Source: Cymodocea nodosa
Lineage: Eukaryota; Streptophyta; Magnoliopsida; Alismatales; Cymodoceaceae
Reading direction: 5' to 3'
Assembly (NCBI GenBank): GCA_036874045.1
Contig: CM072347.1
Span: 2,296,501-2,360,500, forward strand
Length of the DNA: 64,000 bases
Part shown: positions 11,261 through 23,800 of the stretch, one piece after another
Numbering within the stretch: the stretch's first letter is position 1
How the letters are laid out: each line of letters starts with the position of its first letter
Position numbers and translations under genes: made by a program
The notes under the pieces: model-generated
What the model saw: the letters and a program-made list of their open reading frames with translations, nothing else
Told to the model about the DNA's origin: nothing
Databases searched by the model: none

Positions 11261-13560
11261 CTACATCCCTACTGTTATGACGCTATATTTACAATGTTGC
11301 CACTCATCTATTAAAAAAAGGTTTCCGTTTGGTGAGCTGCAAACTATAGGAAAAGAACTACCTTCAATCTCACAATATTTATTATCATATAATTAAGGTA
11401 CAATAACATATCAAGCATAACAAGCTAGAGCTATCAAGAATTACCTAACATAGGTGTCTCAAATTCATTCATCACATGATCTCAATCAACTTGATATTTT
11501 GCAAGAATGAAGATTCATTCACATCTTCCGTATATCTCATATATTAAATCTAACAATATTTGTAATATGATAGATAGAAAACCCACAACGACAACGAGTC
11601 ACAGATGCGTTGGTAAAATTTTAACTCGATTTGACGACTACAAACGGCTCTCTAATCATACGTTTCATCAAAAGTGTGCAGCTGCCTTCTCTTGTTTCTG
11701 AGAGAAATGTCATGTCATGTCACGTCACTTACCCCAACAGCATGTTGCATGAACACACACATAAATAAATAACGAGTCACCCCTCCTGTGATTTCATGGA
11801 CCATCCATCCTACATGAAATCACAAGCCACTCTTATGAAACCCTTTCCTCCCATGCTGTGGTGTTGGAACTTGGAAAGTTAATTATCTTCTGCTTAGACC
11901 TTACAAGCTAGGGATAGGCAAATATATATACCAAACTTCACTAAAGATCTGTAGAAAGCATTAATTGGATTACAGTATGAAAGCTAATAAGGTGGGGTTA
12001 GTCTAGCTTTGAAAACGAGAGAAAGTAGGAGAAAAGGAAATTTAAGAAAGAAAAAAAAAAGGGTTCTTATATTAGGTGGCTGTGGGATTTCTTAACTCTT
12101 TTACTTGAGGAAGAAAAAAAATTCTTAACTTAGAAGTGAGAAAGTTTCGGAAATTTAAGGAATTATTTTCCTTGTACATCGTCTACTCTCATTTGCCCAC
12201 ACATCGCCTACCTACCTACCTTCACTTTGTGTAATATTTTTTGAATAAAATATTATAAAAAAAAATTATACACATTAATTAACAATCAAATATTGTTAAT
12301 AATAATATTTGTCTTTTATTATTATCTTAAAAAATCTTTTAAAATATAAAAATATTTATTTATAATTTATATTACTTTACTTTCTTTCACTTTTTAAATA
12401 TATACTAACGTTTTCAAATTTTTAAAATTTCTTAATCTTTTCTAAACTTTCTAGATACACACTAACACTTTCAAATTTTCAGAATTTTTCAAACTTTTTT
12501 TCTTGAACTTTTCTGACGCCACTAACACCCCTTAATTGTATCAGGTTTTTTCCTAAATTTTCAGAAAAACTCTACTGTTCCTCCAAGAATATTAATATTT
12601 GAAAGAAGATGTCTGCATGATACTGTGGAATCAAAGAAAGATTATCCCATTCTGTTATCATACCAAATGATAAATCATATCGATTATGTGATGATAAACC
12701 CTGCATCCTAGAAAAACATATATAAACGTAAGTTTCAAACTTTACGATCAATCTTCAAGGAAATGCAGTATGCCTTGTGACTGCCAGCTCCTACTTCTTC
12801 CCTTCACTTCTGGTGCTCATCTTATCCTCGTCAAGCCTTTTAAAGGAGTTGCAGTGTCGACTTTCCTTGCTCAAGTACTTATGACACCCAAAGAATAGAC
12901 AACAACGGGTTGTCTGCAACCTAAGATGCCCTTAAAATATCATAAATGTCAACATGGCAAATTGGTGTTTGTACGGTATCTACATCACAACAATATTAAG
13001 TGAAAAACCACATAATCATGTACTACAATATACTAATGTGTCGGTCGTCAATAATAAGACAAAACACAACCATAATTGACGATGTGCTATCATTTGCCTT
13101 GTGTCAGCGTGTTATCTCAGTTATATACGTAGCATGATCCGTGAAAATGATTATTTGTAATTGATGTATATAAAACTGTAAGTACACTAATTACCATATC
13201 CCAACTTTGTTTATTCTTATATTTCTCGGCAATACAAATGACAATCCCTAAATCCGTTAGTCTTGTGCATTTTCCATTCAGATCTTACCAAACCCTAAAA
13301 CTCGCATGACATCAAGTAGGAAGAAGATTCCAGCACCCATTGCTAGATGAGGAATGGAAAGAACACCTCCCAACTGCGAGAGACTAAAAAAACAATACAT
13401 TGAAATAACATGATAAGATTGAAGGCATTTACATGCATACAAAATGTTGGATCTCCCGATGCCCTACAAAATGGTGTTTTTGCAAGGTCATTTTAGTAAA
13501 ATGACCACACACATTCTTAGGGTTAATGACAAAGAAAAACGCCTGATCCTGTGTGATTTT

Positions 13561-13784
13561 GACCAAATGCATGATGGAAGGATAATTTGTAGTCAAGTCA
13601 AGCTGCACATGCTCATTCACAGTCCGTTGCTTTTAAATTTGAACAGTTGAATAAAGGAGAACCAATTTTGACCAAATGCATGATTGAAGGATAATTTGTA
13701 GTCAAAGAAATACGAACCTTCACATGCTCGTTCACAACTCGTTGCTTTTAAATCTGAACAATTGAATAGAGGAGAACCAATTTT
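13561..13784. repeat. Tandem duplication, two units of ~110 bp
   Basis: GACCAAATGCATGAT starts both copies (13561 and 13670), and GGAGAACCAATTTT ends both. Copy 1 is 109 bp. Copy 2 is about 115 bp because of a short insertion. Open frames across this block are by-products of the duplication. Confidence 0.85.
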
Positions 13785-14635
13785 AAAGGAGGAGGGTTTA
13801 GAAAAAATATTCAAGATGTAATTCTATTTGTACGTTAGTTTGATAGATGTTTGTAACTCGAAGTTTGACTATCTTCTGATGAATTTTATGGATAGATTTT
13901 AAAAATAAAAAATAAAGTTTGATAGAAGTTTTGATTGAAGGGGGAAACATTGTTCATTTTAGTTTAAATTTTGTCTAACAACTTTGGAAGACATGGAACC
14001 CTTTTCATACCAAGCTTTAGAATTTTATTTTTGCATATGGTAATTGTAAAGTTAGTCATGATTAATAATGGTGATTCCTCTTGTTACGTTAATTTGTCAT
14101 TCTAACTTAAGGTTTATCGTAAACGTGTGCGTAATTTTTTTCATTAAATACTAAAGAGAACACACTTTGTATCTATTTTGATTATAGTGAAAGATTTGAA
14201 GGTAGATTGTCAAGTCCTATGATTTTTGCTTCTTAACATAAATTCATGTGTTCTTGTGCTCATGATTTGCATTTAGGTTTTTGATTGAATTTTCATACCA
14301 TTCCACTATTGAAAAGATTGTTTAATTATTTAGATTTTACCAAACACAAAAAGACATGTAAAACCAGAATTGTGGACTTTTGTAACAAGAGTAGAAGACC
14401 ACAAGCCGAACAAGAAAGGAGGCTTGGTACTCAGTCACAAATCACAAAGGCCATGATCATCTAGCGTAGACATACATATATGACCAATCTATAGATTGAA
14501 CCCAAAGGCAAAGCAACCAAATAGCAAAATTAAGCTGCTAATATCCAATCCAAGTGACTAAGTTGCCAGCAAGGGGTCAATACTTCTCACCATATGATTT
14601 GCATTCCAATGCATTGCTTGTGGGGGGGTTTTCAT

Positions 14636-14925
14636 CTATGTTAAAATTCTAATTTAAAATCAATTGACAATGAATAAAAAGATTTATCATATATAAGGTA
14701 AAATTTCACCTTTACCTTTATTAATATAGGATTTTTTTTAACATTTCTCTTCACTTGTGGCTTATTTATATATCAGAAAGTATTCGCAAGTGAATAGGTA
14801 AAAGTTAATTTTGGTACTATGTTGAAATTCTAATTTAAAAACAATTAACAAGAATAGAATATTTCATTGTATATAAGACTCAATCTTGTCTCTATTTCTT
14901 TTAATGTAATACTTTTTCTAATAAT
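14636..14925. repeat. Imperfect direct repeats of ~110 bp
   Basis: Copies at about 14636-14745 and 14816-14925 both begin with CTATGTT(A/G)AAATTCTAATTTAAAA and run through a similar pattern (CAATT...ATATAAG...CTTTA). They are separated by 70 bp. Possibly tandem LTR or MITE scraps; no target-site duplication was recognised. Confidence 0.55.
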
Positions 14926-16935
14926 CAACATTTTCATTTGATTTCCACCATGCATTTGGAGCTATCTAGCCATCATTGTGTTTGAATGTTGCCAAGAAGT
15001 TCACTATGGGAAGAACTATCTCCTACCTTTGATCCTTACAATTGCAACAATTATATGTGCCGTAAAAAGTAGGAAGTGATTGATGGTGGGAAGGGACGAA
15101 AATTGTTTTCCACTAACTAATAATAATGACAGAAAACTTCATCGTGACATTACAACAACCGAAGAAGATTCTTAAATAGAACATGTCTTATCTTCACATA
15201 TGTGAATATGGTATTGATATTCTTATGAATACCATCAAAAACCAGCTAGCGTCTACCCCACCATATATATTCCATCATATGTAAGACACCAATGTGTTCC
15301 AAAAACTTTTGCGTCAGAAACACAGGCCCCTTGTCTATTTCCTGGGTATTTGGGATGTTGTTTCCTAGCTCTTGGGTTGAAATCTTCTGGGCCAGAATGG
15401 CATCAATGGAATAGGTGGGCAGTGTTCTTCAGGTCCTCACCACTCAACAAAGACATTTCAACCTCTTCTGGGCCATATTTTCTTTGGTTAGAATCTTATT
15501 TTCACATGAAATTCTATTGTTTCCGTTGTTGTTTCTACAAGTACAGATGAGTGGAGAACAGACAAGTAATAAATTGAGATACTTAAGAGAACAAAACTCT
15601 TAAGTTGTCTCTCTTTTCCATCAGAAGTGTTTATCCATGAACACATCTAGCCTATTGTTTAATTCAATTATGACAAACAGCTAGCCAGTCATGTTTGTTT
15701 GGTTGCATACATGCAGGGAAGAATCAGACCCAGATATTTTATCAGATTGCATTGGGCAACCCAAAGCATTAATACTAAACCTACTCATCGGTATGATTTT
15801 TAAAACTTTATTTTAAGTAGGGAGCTTAGCTGGAAATCAACACCACAGGATGCACTTGAAGTTTACTGTATTTCTTTCATCCACCTGCACAAAATTTGTA
15901 GTACTGCCTGCATACTGAATATTAAGAATTTCTGTCAAAGCTTAATTCAACCAAAGAGATTATTTTCATTTGCAAGAGTCGGCATCCTACTAAGGATATT
16001 TGTTACTAAGATAAAAAATAGTTACTTCAAGATTTTTTTTTTTCTTCTCTCTCTCAAGAAACACTACAACAGTGATAGAATAGATCCACAATAGCTTACT
16101 TCAAGGACAGGTCCTCCTCAACCTGGAGAGCAATTCATAAGGTGTTGAATAATTTGAAGGAATCTAATTAATAATCCTCATGCAGTTTCCTTGAAGGCAC
16201 CCCAATCATACAACATGTTTCTTCAAAAAGAGAAAAATGGAAGACAGTCTTGCTCAACTGGATAGTTCCACAGCCAATAAAATAAAACAAAACCTAATCT
16301 TACATAATGATAGATTTCTTTACTCATTACCATTTAACTTTAAGCTGAAATTTTTCACAATATTAAAACAAATTTACATATATCTACCCATGAATACTTA
16401 TAGATATAAAATAATAAGTAAGAAAAGTGGTGGATGATTTCACTGGTTCTCTTTTGGTAATCTTGTAGTTCTTTAGCTGCATAAAAATAAAAATAAAAAG
16501 AGGTTAACCACTGGTCAAAGTCTTTGGTGTAAGGCATTCTGACATTAAATAAGTAAACTAACAGTTCGGTAGTCTTAAGATTTTTTCAATCTTCTTCTTT
16601 TTGGGAACATGTGCAGCAAAGATGTGATGAATGCCTTTTTAATGATGCTGAATCACTTGAATCAAAGAAACTGCTGGCTCGAGACAAGAAATCCTTCTTT
16701 GTCAAATCTCAGGAGGTCTGATAGAAATGTCTGAAGATCCCTAATTGGGTCATGAGATTTTTTATTTTTCACCAGGAAGGTCAAAGGTAGATGGATTTCT
16801 TTACCATCATTCAAAGTTTTATTTTTATTTGATTATATATCATTAAAAAGTTATGATTTTTATCGAAATGTTCTTACAATTAATGCATGAAAAATAATTT
16901 TTTTGATGATGTATAAATAATAGAAATTTTAAATC

Positions 16936-17105
16936 ATGTACATATAAAAAATGATTTTATTAAGAATAAAGTAAGAGTCGCATCAATTGAAAATAAGACA
17001 AACGAAAATCAGTTTAGATGGTTTGGTTATAGAAGAGCAATGAATACATCAGTTAGAAGAGAAGATTTAATTAGAACATAAACAATTAAAAGAAATAGGA
17101 ATAAG
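16936..17105 (+). mobile_element. RTE-type LINE 3' fragment
   Basis: Decayed remnant of the reverse-transcriptase C-terminal region typical of plant RTE LINEs. The plus strand reads FRWFGYRRAMNTSVRRE, matching the family signature RWFGHVxRRxxxAPVRR. Only about 170 bp remain. Related fragments occur at about 54050-54340, 62740-63206 and 63207-63735. Confidence 0.7.
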
Positions 17106-17107
17106 TA

Positions 17108-17390
17108 TTGTTGAAATAATTCCACATTGGTTAATATAAGGATTAAATCTAGACTAATATATGATAAATCTCTTCCTTCACCATCAATTGATCTTAAGTT
17201 AAAATTTCACATGACATCAGAGTAAATTCACACACATACATTTAATCCAAATAAAAAAGAATACTTTTTTTAAGTATAAGATAAATTACATGAGAAAAAG
17301 AATGTTGGAATAATGTCACATCGAATAATTTAAGAATCAAACTTGAGCTAATATGTGAAATGATTTTGAATTGAAGTTTCACATGGTTAA
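17108..17390 (+). repeat. Two related LTR-like pieces (TGTTGgAATAAT...)
   Basis: TGTTGAAATAATTCCACAT (17111) and TGTTGGAATAATGTCACAT (17304) start two segments that both include 'AGCTAATATGTGA/AGACTAATATATGA' and end in a 'TTGAAGTTTCACATGG/TAAAATTTCACATGAC' block. A third, weaker relative lies near 20200-20270. They look like partial LTRs that have landed next to LINE debris. Confidence 0.45.
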
Positions 17391-17505
17391 AACTATTTAA
17401 TTAAAAATGGTAAGAGAAGATTTAAATTTATAAGACAGATGTATTGGTACTTCGTCAAATCTTGTCGAAGATACCGAGGGGAAAGTAAACGTTTGATCAA
17501 TAAAC

Positions 17506-17538
17506 GTTGGTACCTGGTTGGTACCTGGTTGGTACCTG
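17506..17538. repeat. Three perfect 11-bp units GTTGGTACCTG
   Basis: GTTGGTACCTG is repeated three times without change, about 390-420 bp before the SOSEKI start codon. Each unit contains the palindrome GGTACC. It may be a cis-element cluster or chance slippage. Confidence 0.8.
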
Positions 17539-17929
17539 ATCTAAAAATGTCAACAACAGTTGATGAGATCTTCGTTGGCACTTGACACTCATAGGTTCTC
17601 TTGTTGATCATTTCAATGGTTGCTTAATGACGATCAATCATTAACCTCTATGCGTTCCATATGATTGTCACAAGAAAAACCATGTTCCGAGGCATCTCCG
17701 ATCACTACTGTCCCTTAGATTTCTGCACCAGTTCTAACCATCGCTGTTTCCAACTGCAGCCTCGCGGTGTGCTCCCCACGTGTGTACGCCAGGCACTGGT
17801 CTGACCCCGACAGCCCAACTGTCTCTCCACCGCCACCTCCTCCACCACCACCCCATCCATAAGCCATCTCCACCGGAAACGACAACCAACGCGGTGGTAT
17901 AGAAGGATCTGGGCTTGTCGAGTCGCCCG

Positions 17930-20830
17930 ATGGAGGGTCGTCAGAGGAGGTACCGGCCGGCGGCGAGCTCGGAGAGGTCGCTGAGGGTGAGGAATTCTGA
18001 GCCGGTGCTAGGGAGGAGGAAGCATCGGCAACGTCGGGAGGAAGAGGAGCAGGAGCAGGAGCAGGAACAGGAGCAGGAACAGGAACAGGAACAGGAACAG
18101 GAGCAGGAGCAGGAGCAGAGGCATCACCGTAGCCGCCGCCAACCGCAGCAGCGGGAGAGGAAGGTGCCGGTGGTGTACTATCTGTGCAGGAATGGTCACT
18201 TGGAACATCCTCACTTTGTCGAAGTGTCGCTCTCCACATCCGAAGGTCTATACTTGAGAGGTCGGTCTTGTCTTCACCATTACTCATTCGTTGGCTGTTC
18301 ATTCTTCTCACGAATAAAAGGTACCATGCATGGTTGATAATCTTCCGGATCTTGGTGTTTTCCACTACAATCGCGTGTAATCCGAAGGACCCAGGATTTC
18401 TTTTTTTGCCCTATTGGGTTTCTCAAGATTTGAATTCTGCAGATGTGATCGATCGGCTCAATGCGCTGAGAGGGAAGAAGATGGCTGCCATGTATTCATG
18501 GTCCTGTAAGAGGTGAAAGAAACTAGAAAATCAAATCTGCGATTGATACAAATGGAAACGTGAGCTAATGGGTTGATGATCGAATGGAACAGGAGCTACA
18601 AAAACGGGTTCGTGTGGCATGATCTTACAGAGCATGATCTCATTCTTCCAGCCTACGGCAATGAGTATGTCCTCAAAGGTTCAGAGCTTTTGGATGCTTG
18701 CCCAACAGGTATTCTTCGAATTGCCCAAGATTTTTGGTTTCTGAATTTTGAAATCCTTTAGTTGATTGATAACTAGAAAGGACTGCCTTTGTGTGGGGAA
18801 TAACTTTGGATTCAACTTGACATCTTAAATTTAGATAAGCACCATCAAGACAATAGTAGCAACACCAGGATGCAGAACCCTCAGCAGCAGCAGCAGCAGC
18901 AGCGACAGCCACAAGATCCCACATTAGCATCCAGAAGACAAGAGTCGTCTTCTTCTTCCAATGGAACTATTACCGGAGAAGATGAATACTCCCCTGCAAT
19001 ACATAGGTCGAGCCCGTCCTCTGGCGATCCATCTCCGAAGAAAAAATTGATCTCTTCTTCTGTCAATGGAATTCTCCCAAACCCACCCGATTACAAGATT
19101 CGCAGTCTTAATCGTTCATCCGATGCTTCCACCCAAACTGAGGAGAGATCTGTAGGAGAGAAGACAAATCAGAGGCAAGACATGCAATTCGATGTTCAAC
19201 TGGATAACCAATGCCGTGACCAAAACCTGCAGGTGAATGAGATTGTTGCAATAAGAAATCAAGACACATTTGATCCACAAAGCTCCTCAAGCACATCTTC
19301 CACTGATGAGAACATAGACACACTTGAGTCTCTGATCCGTGCCGAAGCTCGGAAGATAAAATCCTTAAGAATACCTGAGGAAGAATGCCTTACACCATCA
19401 AGGGAAAAGTTTAAGGCCATGGATGTGATAATGAAGTTCATCACATGTGGGTCACTCTCCTTGAAAGATCACCATAACTTGGCGTTGGTGAATTCATATG
19501 GGTCCTCAAATGTGAAATTCCCTTCTTCCATGTTGAGTGGCTCGGTGATGAGAGAACTTGACCACCTTCCTAAGAATCCAAGACCTATAGGTCTACGACA
19601 GGATGATAAGAGATACTTCAGCGGGAGTCTGATTGAGACAAAAGTGCACAAGGAAGAAAGAGAAATGGCTACCAAACTGAAACGATCTTCTTCATGCAAT
19701 GCTGATAGGTGGGTTGGTACTATATTTTTTCCTCAATTTTTATAAACATTCATTCATGAAAAAGACACTATAGCTTGTGCTACTAAGTTTTATCAGGTAG
19801 CACCTTAAAACTCAATTTAGTAGGTGTCATCCTGTTTCCCCATCTTTAAACTTGGTTCCAAAGTGCATTTATGTTTTGCACATATCTACAGAGAAAGGAA
19901 ACAATGATATGAGTAACTAAATTGATTTTCTATTACTTTTTCTTTAGTGATAATTGTAGAAATATGGACATCTGATTCAAAATCAATTAGTAAAAAGGTC
20001 TCATTGGATGCATATGTAGTGTCTCCACTTTGTAACCTGCAAACATGTCAACACTCTTTTTCACTCATGGCCTTTCTTTAAGTTTTACATTTCAATATAG
20101 CATTAGAGCCAAAAATGGTGCATTACATCTGAGTCTACACATATCTATTTGATCACAAAATGATAATTGAAAGATTTTTAAAAAATCACTAGGACGGATA
20201 ATGGTTGGAATGATCCTACATTGGAAAAAGTGATGATAGGACTTGTATATATAAGAGTAGATCTATGTACTACTAATCATTAAATTTATGGTTATTTGTC
20301 TACATTTTATAATGATGAGAACAGGTAAACAATGCTATAAGGCTATATCAATACAAGTATCCTTATTTGACAACAGTCAACAAATGCAGGAACTGCAGGG
20401 CACAAGATCCGGATGCAGATAAGGAAGAACAAACTCCTTCAAAATGTCTTCAACAAACCATGAAAGTCACAGCAGGCAAACATCCAATGAATGAGATGAA
20501 AACGTCTCACATTTCCATGAGCCCAAGAGTATCTTCAGACGGACTAGATTACAGCAACTCCCCATTCACCGGGAAGTCAAAAGGCAGCTGCGTGGCAAGG
20601 AGACCCGTGGATGATTTCACTTCATGTAATGGATCATCATCTAGAATAGATACCACTGATAAAGAGGAACCCACGAAAATTGAAGAAAGGTAAACTGGTT
20701 TATAAACATGTTTCCTATTTCTCAGGAGGCCAACACAATTTTTCTTCCTTGCAGGTTGACTTCTGGAGCTCGAGTCATAATCCAATCAAGGCCAGTGGAT
20801 GATTATACAAAGAGCAGATGTGGTTTGTGA
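17930..20830 (+). CDS. SOSEKI family polarity protein (DUF966, DIX-like)
   Basis: Six exons by splice sites and homology: 17930-18260, 18443-18512, 18593-18708, 18835-19708, 20390-20689, 20755-20830. Together they make 1767 bp (588 residues), and every junction is GT-AG with consistent phase. The DIX-like polymerisation domain is residues 78-168 ([19 protein letters not shown]...[19 protein letters not shown]...[12 protein letters not shown]). Further family marks are [20 protein letters not shown], a [13 protein letters not shown] block, a segment with [10 protein letters not shown], and the C-terminal [25 protein letters not shown] proteins gather at cell corners and edges through DIX-like head-to-tail polymers and mark body axes; that role is family knowledge. 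The start ATG opens MEGRQRRY, as in relatives. Unusual is a Glu-Gln dipeptide run (residues 41-65) right before the domain. The exon 4/5 boundary is the least certain: the acceptor at 20389 was chosen because it keeps the frame. A poly-Gln stretch opens exon 4. Confidence 0.9.
18046..18119 (+). repeat. Coding hexanucleotide repeat (GGAGCA/GGAACA)
   Basis: About 12 units of GGAGCA or GGAACA inside SOSEKI exon 1, read as alternating Glu and Gln. On the opposite strand the same DNA would read as Ala/Val-Pro repeats, which explains a long minus-strand open frame there. Confidence 0.95.
18882..18903 (+). repeat. Coding (CAG)n repeat
   Basis: Seven CAG codons near the start of SOSEKI exon 4, encoding a poly-Gln tract that follows the DIX-like domain. 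Confidence 0.9.
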
Positions 20831-23800
20831 AAAAAAAATCTGATCCTTTTGTGCTTGCCTTTTCCAGAGGCATTTTGTATCTGATTCCATCACAAGTACT
20901 TCATCCGTTAATATTGCATCTCATGGATTTAATTGATAGTTGATTCTTTGGATTTTTGATTCATTCATTCACTCATTGGTGGAAACAAGCATGGCTGTTT
21001 CTTCAAATAAATTTTAATACTCTCCACACTATAATTTCTATTGATATGATAAACCGTGTCGCACATAGTTGGAATAAGCTAATTATCTCCTATATTTGTT
21101 AACCAACTTTAATAACTTAGTTTATCAGATACTTGTAGTTCCCTTTAAGGAGAGGTTTGACCTTCAAGAACATGAAAATACTATCATTATCAAAAAGAAT
21201 TAATTTTCAATTTGTTGCTATTAGAATTTCTGAAGCCTTAGGAGGTATATGGTAATGCTTATTGGGGTCAACTTTTGGGGGGAAAAAAAGAGAAAATTTG
21301 AATCAAATTTTAATTTTTACGGTAGCCCTTTTTAACATACTAGCTTCTCTTTTATGCATGAAAACTTTTAAAAATGTTGATTTCCAGGGGATTTGAAGAT
21401 TTGTTTTAATGTGAAAGATTATTTCATTAAGTTCTTTACCCATGAGCATCATCAAACACTAGCTTAGACAATAAACATTTAACTTATTTGTATTTGATAT
21501 CGACAATGTATGTACCTTCATTATTACCATCATGCATCAAACTTCTAATTTTGAATTCAAAGAAATATGCTTCAGATAAAATTTATTAGATGCATTAAAG
21601 AGTTCATTTATGGAAATTTCTACAAAATTAATTAAAGATAATATTTTATTTTATTTTGATATATAGCTCATGTGAGACACTTGCAAAGTTCATATCTATA
21701 GATTTAAGGAAATTATATTTTGCTTTTTAATAATTGTAATTATTCCAACAAAATAAGATCGTCTATCTATATTTTGTACTTCAATCACATGTGTGAGATA
21801 CTCAAATCATTGGATTTAAAGATAGATAAAACTATTAAAATAGTTTGATCCACATTGACATCAATTGTTAAAATCATTTGCTTTAATGAAGAGGGAGTGA
21901 ATAATGAACAACTGAAATTTTAAAAAAATAAATTGCATGATTAAACAAAATTCACAGTGAATATGTAATGATTGAGTTGATCAAATTATTCTAGATGAAG
22001 AGATAGGAGACAACAAGTAATTTGCACAAAGAAAATTCCATAATAAGGATATGCCTACTCCCTGAATCTTGTACTTGATTTTTCACTAACCAATGTTGTT
22101 TCATGCCAATGGCCCATTGTTTCCAAACCCTTTTTGTTTGGCAAAGAAACTTGTCAACCTTACTTCTCTCACCTACTTATCATGTTAATTGATGACTAGT
22201 AAGTAATATTTCATAGGAAGATGAAAATATTGTAGACACTCACAGTATTCTTTGCTATGAATATCGATCTAATTGTTGATAATTCATCTTGCCCATCTTG
22301 GGAAATGAATCGATGTTACATATGTGATTCTTGAAAGAGTACAGATGGAATTGATGTCCTCACCTCCTTTGAAGTAGGAGATGTTGTAGGAGGCGTTCGC
22401 TCCAGAGTTGGGCAATCGAATGATGTTAACGTTGCCATCAGTTGAGATCGCTCATCGCAGATGGATGGTAATCAGACAGTGCTTTCTAGGATGTCATCGA
22501 TTGAGATCAAACCTAACCTATCAGAGATAACATAGATAGGATTGCATTTTACCTTCTTTAGATCAACACTCACAACAAACAAACAATGTTACAAGTGTCT
22601 ACACTTGTATTTTACTCATTTTATAAATGAAAGATGAGTCAATGGATGTATCTAATGACCAATAAGTAATATTTTTCAATTGATTTTCTAACCTACTCCT
22701 ACATGATAACTTTTTATTACATGTGATTTGAGGGATGTAAAACTTCTCTAGGACTCAAAAAGAATAAGCAGTACAACACTTGGACTCAAATTACAACATA
22801 AATATAATTTTTGATTTGAAGTTCATCTAAGGTTAACTTTTGGGATCTAATCTAAATGTTGGTTAAATCCATAATAGTCCATCTTGATTTTATTCTTTTC
22901 ATGAAATCTTCCTTTGTCTTGCACTCATATACAGTAAACCAATGCCATTATTGTCTAAAGCACCAAAATAAATGTAGGAGCGATAGATGATCTAAAGCAC
23001 AAGACCAGCAGTATTGAATATATTTTTATCAGTTTTCATATGTAAAACCAACAAGAAATATGTCATTATGTACATAAATATGTGCATATGTGTAGGTATA
23101 TACATACATATATGTGTACGCATGTATGAGTATATCTATGTATGTACATATGTTAGGATTTAGGGTTTAAACCAGTCTGGTTCATCTCAGCACAAGATAA
23201 CGAGATAAAGACAAGGAAAATTTTCTCTTATCTTACTTTAAGAATTTATCTATCTCCCATTTATAAGTATTGTTAATTATTTAGTATTATCAGAACATTC
23301 TTTACCAACTCACCTGTTGGTCGTTGACTGATTTGCGCATATGTCATTCATCGGATACAACTACTTCATCACCCACCTCTTTGCCCTTCTCTTCTTACCA
23401 GCTCTCCTGCTTGTCGTCCTTGAGGCTACCTGCACATACCCGAGTGAACTCATACGCATATGGTTAAACCTCTGCTACAACTATCTTGTTGTGCTAGTCT
23501 TGTGCTCTACCATCCTTGCCTTTGTCACGACCCTTTATCTCTTCGTCTGCTCGCACCCTTGCTACCTCATCAACCACGCCTGGTATCAACCCTTCGATTG
23601 ACTTTGCACCCTAATGCCTCGGTTCATGGAGCACCTTTGGCTCGATGGTTCATTGCTGGGAAGGAAGTGGTTGCAAGGGATTTACTGGGAAGAAGGTCAA
23701 GTGACGGGAAGGACGAAGGCGAGAAGGATGGGGACGAATCATTAGGCGAACACATCGAAGTGAGATCCCACCGAAGGATGATCATTGCAAGGATAAAGGC

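Larger units (their letters stand above)
7083..16935. other. Long intergenic region, mostly unrecognised repeats
   Basis: Nearly 10 kb with no supported gene. AT-rich, with no open frame that carries a known motif. Recognisable items are listed separately: an LTR-like start at 9695, a tandem duplication at 13561-13784 and paired direct repeats at 14636-14925. Between 8280 and 8530 short GTGTCATTTA-like words recur, and between about 12380 and 12530 a 60-bp AT-rich unit is repeated imperfectly. These look like old transposon or simple-sequence debris. Confidence 0.55.

Noticed and set aside
17715..18365. Long minus-strand frame rich in Pro and Ala
   Set aside because: It is the complement of SOSEKI exon 1; the Pro-Val/Ala repeats come from the (GGAGCA)n tract.
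18870..19745. Gene starting at ATG 18870
   Set aside because: This is internal to SOSEKI exon 4, which opens at 18835 in the same frame; the apparent end at 19745 is read-through into the intron after the donor at 19709.
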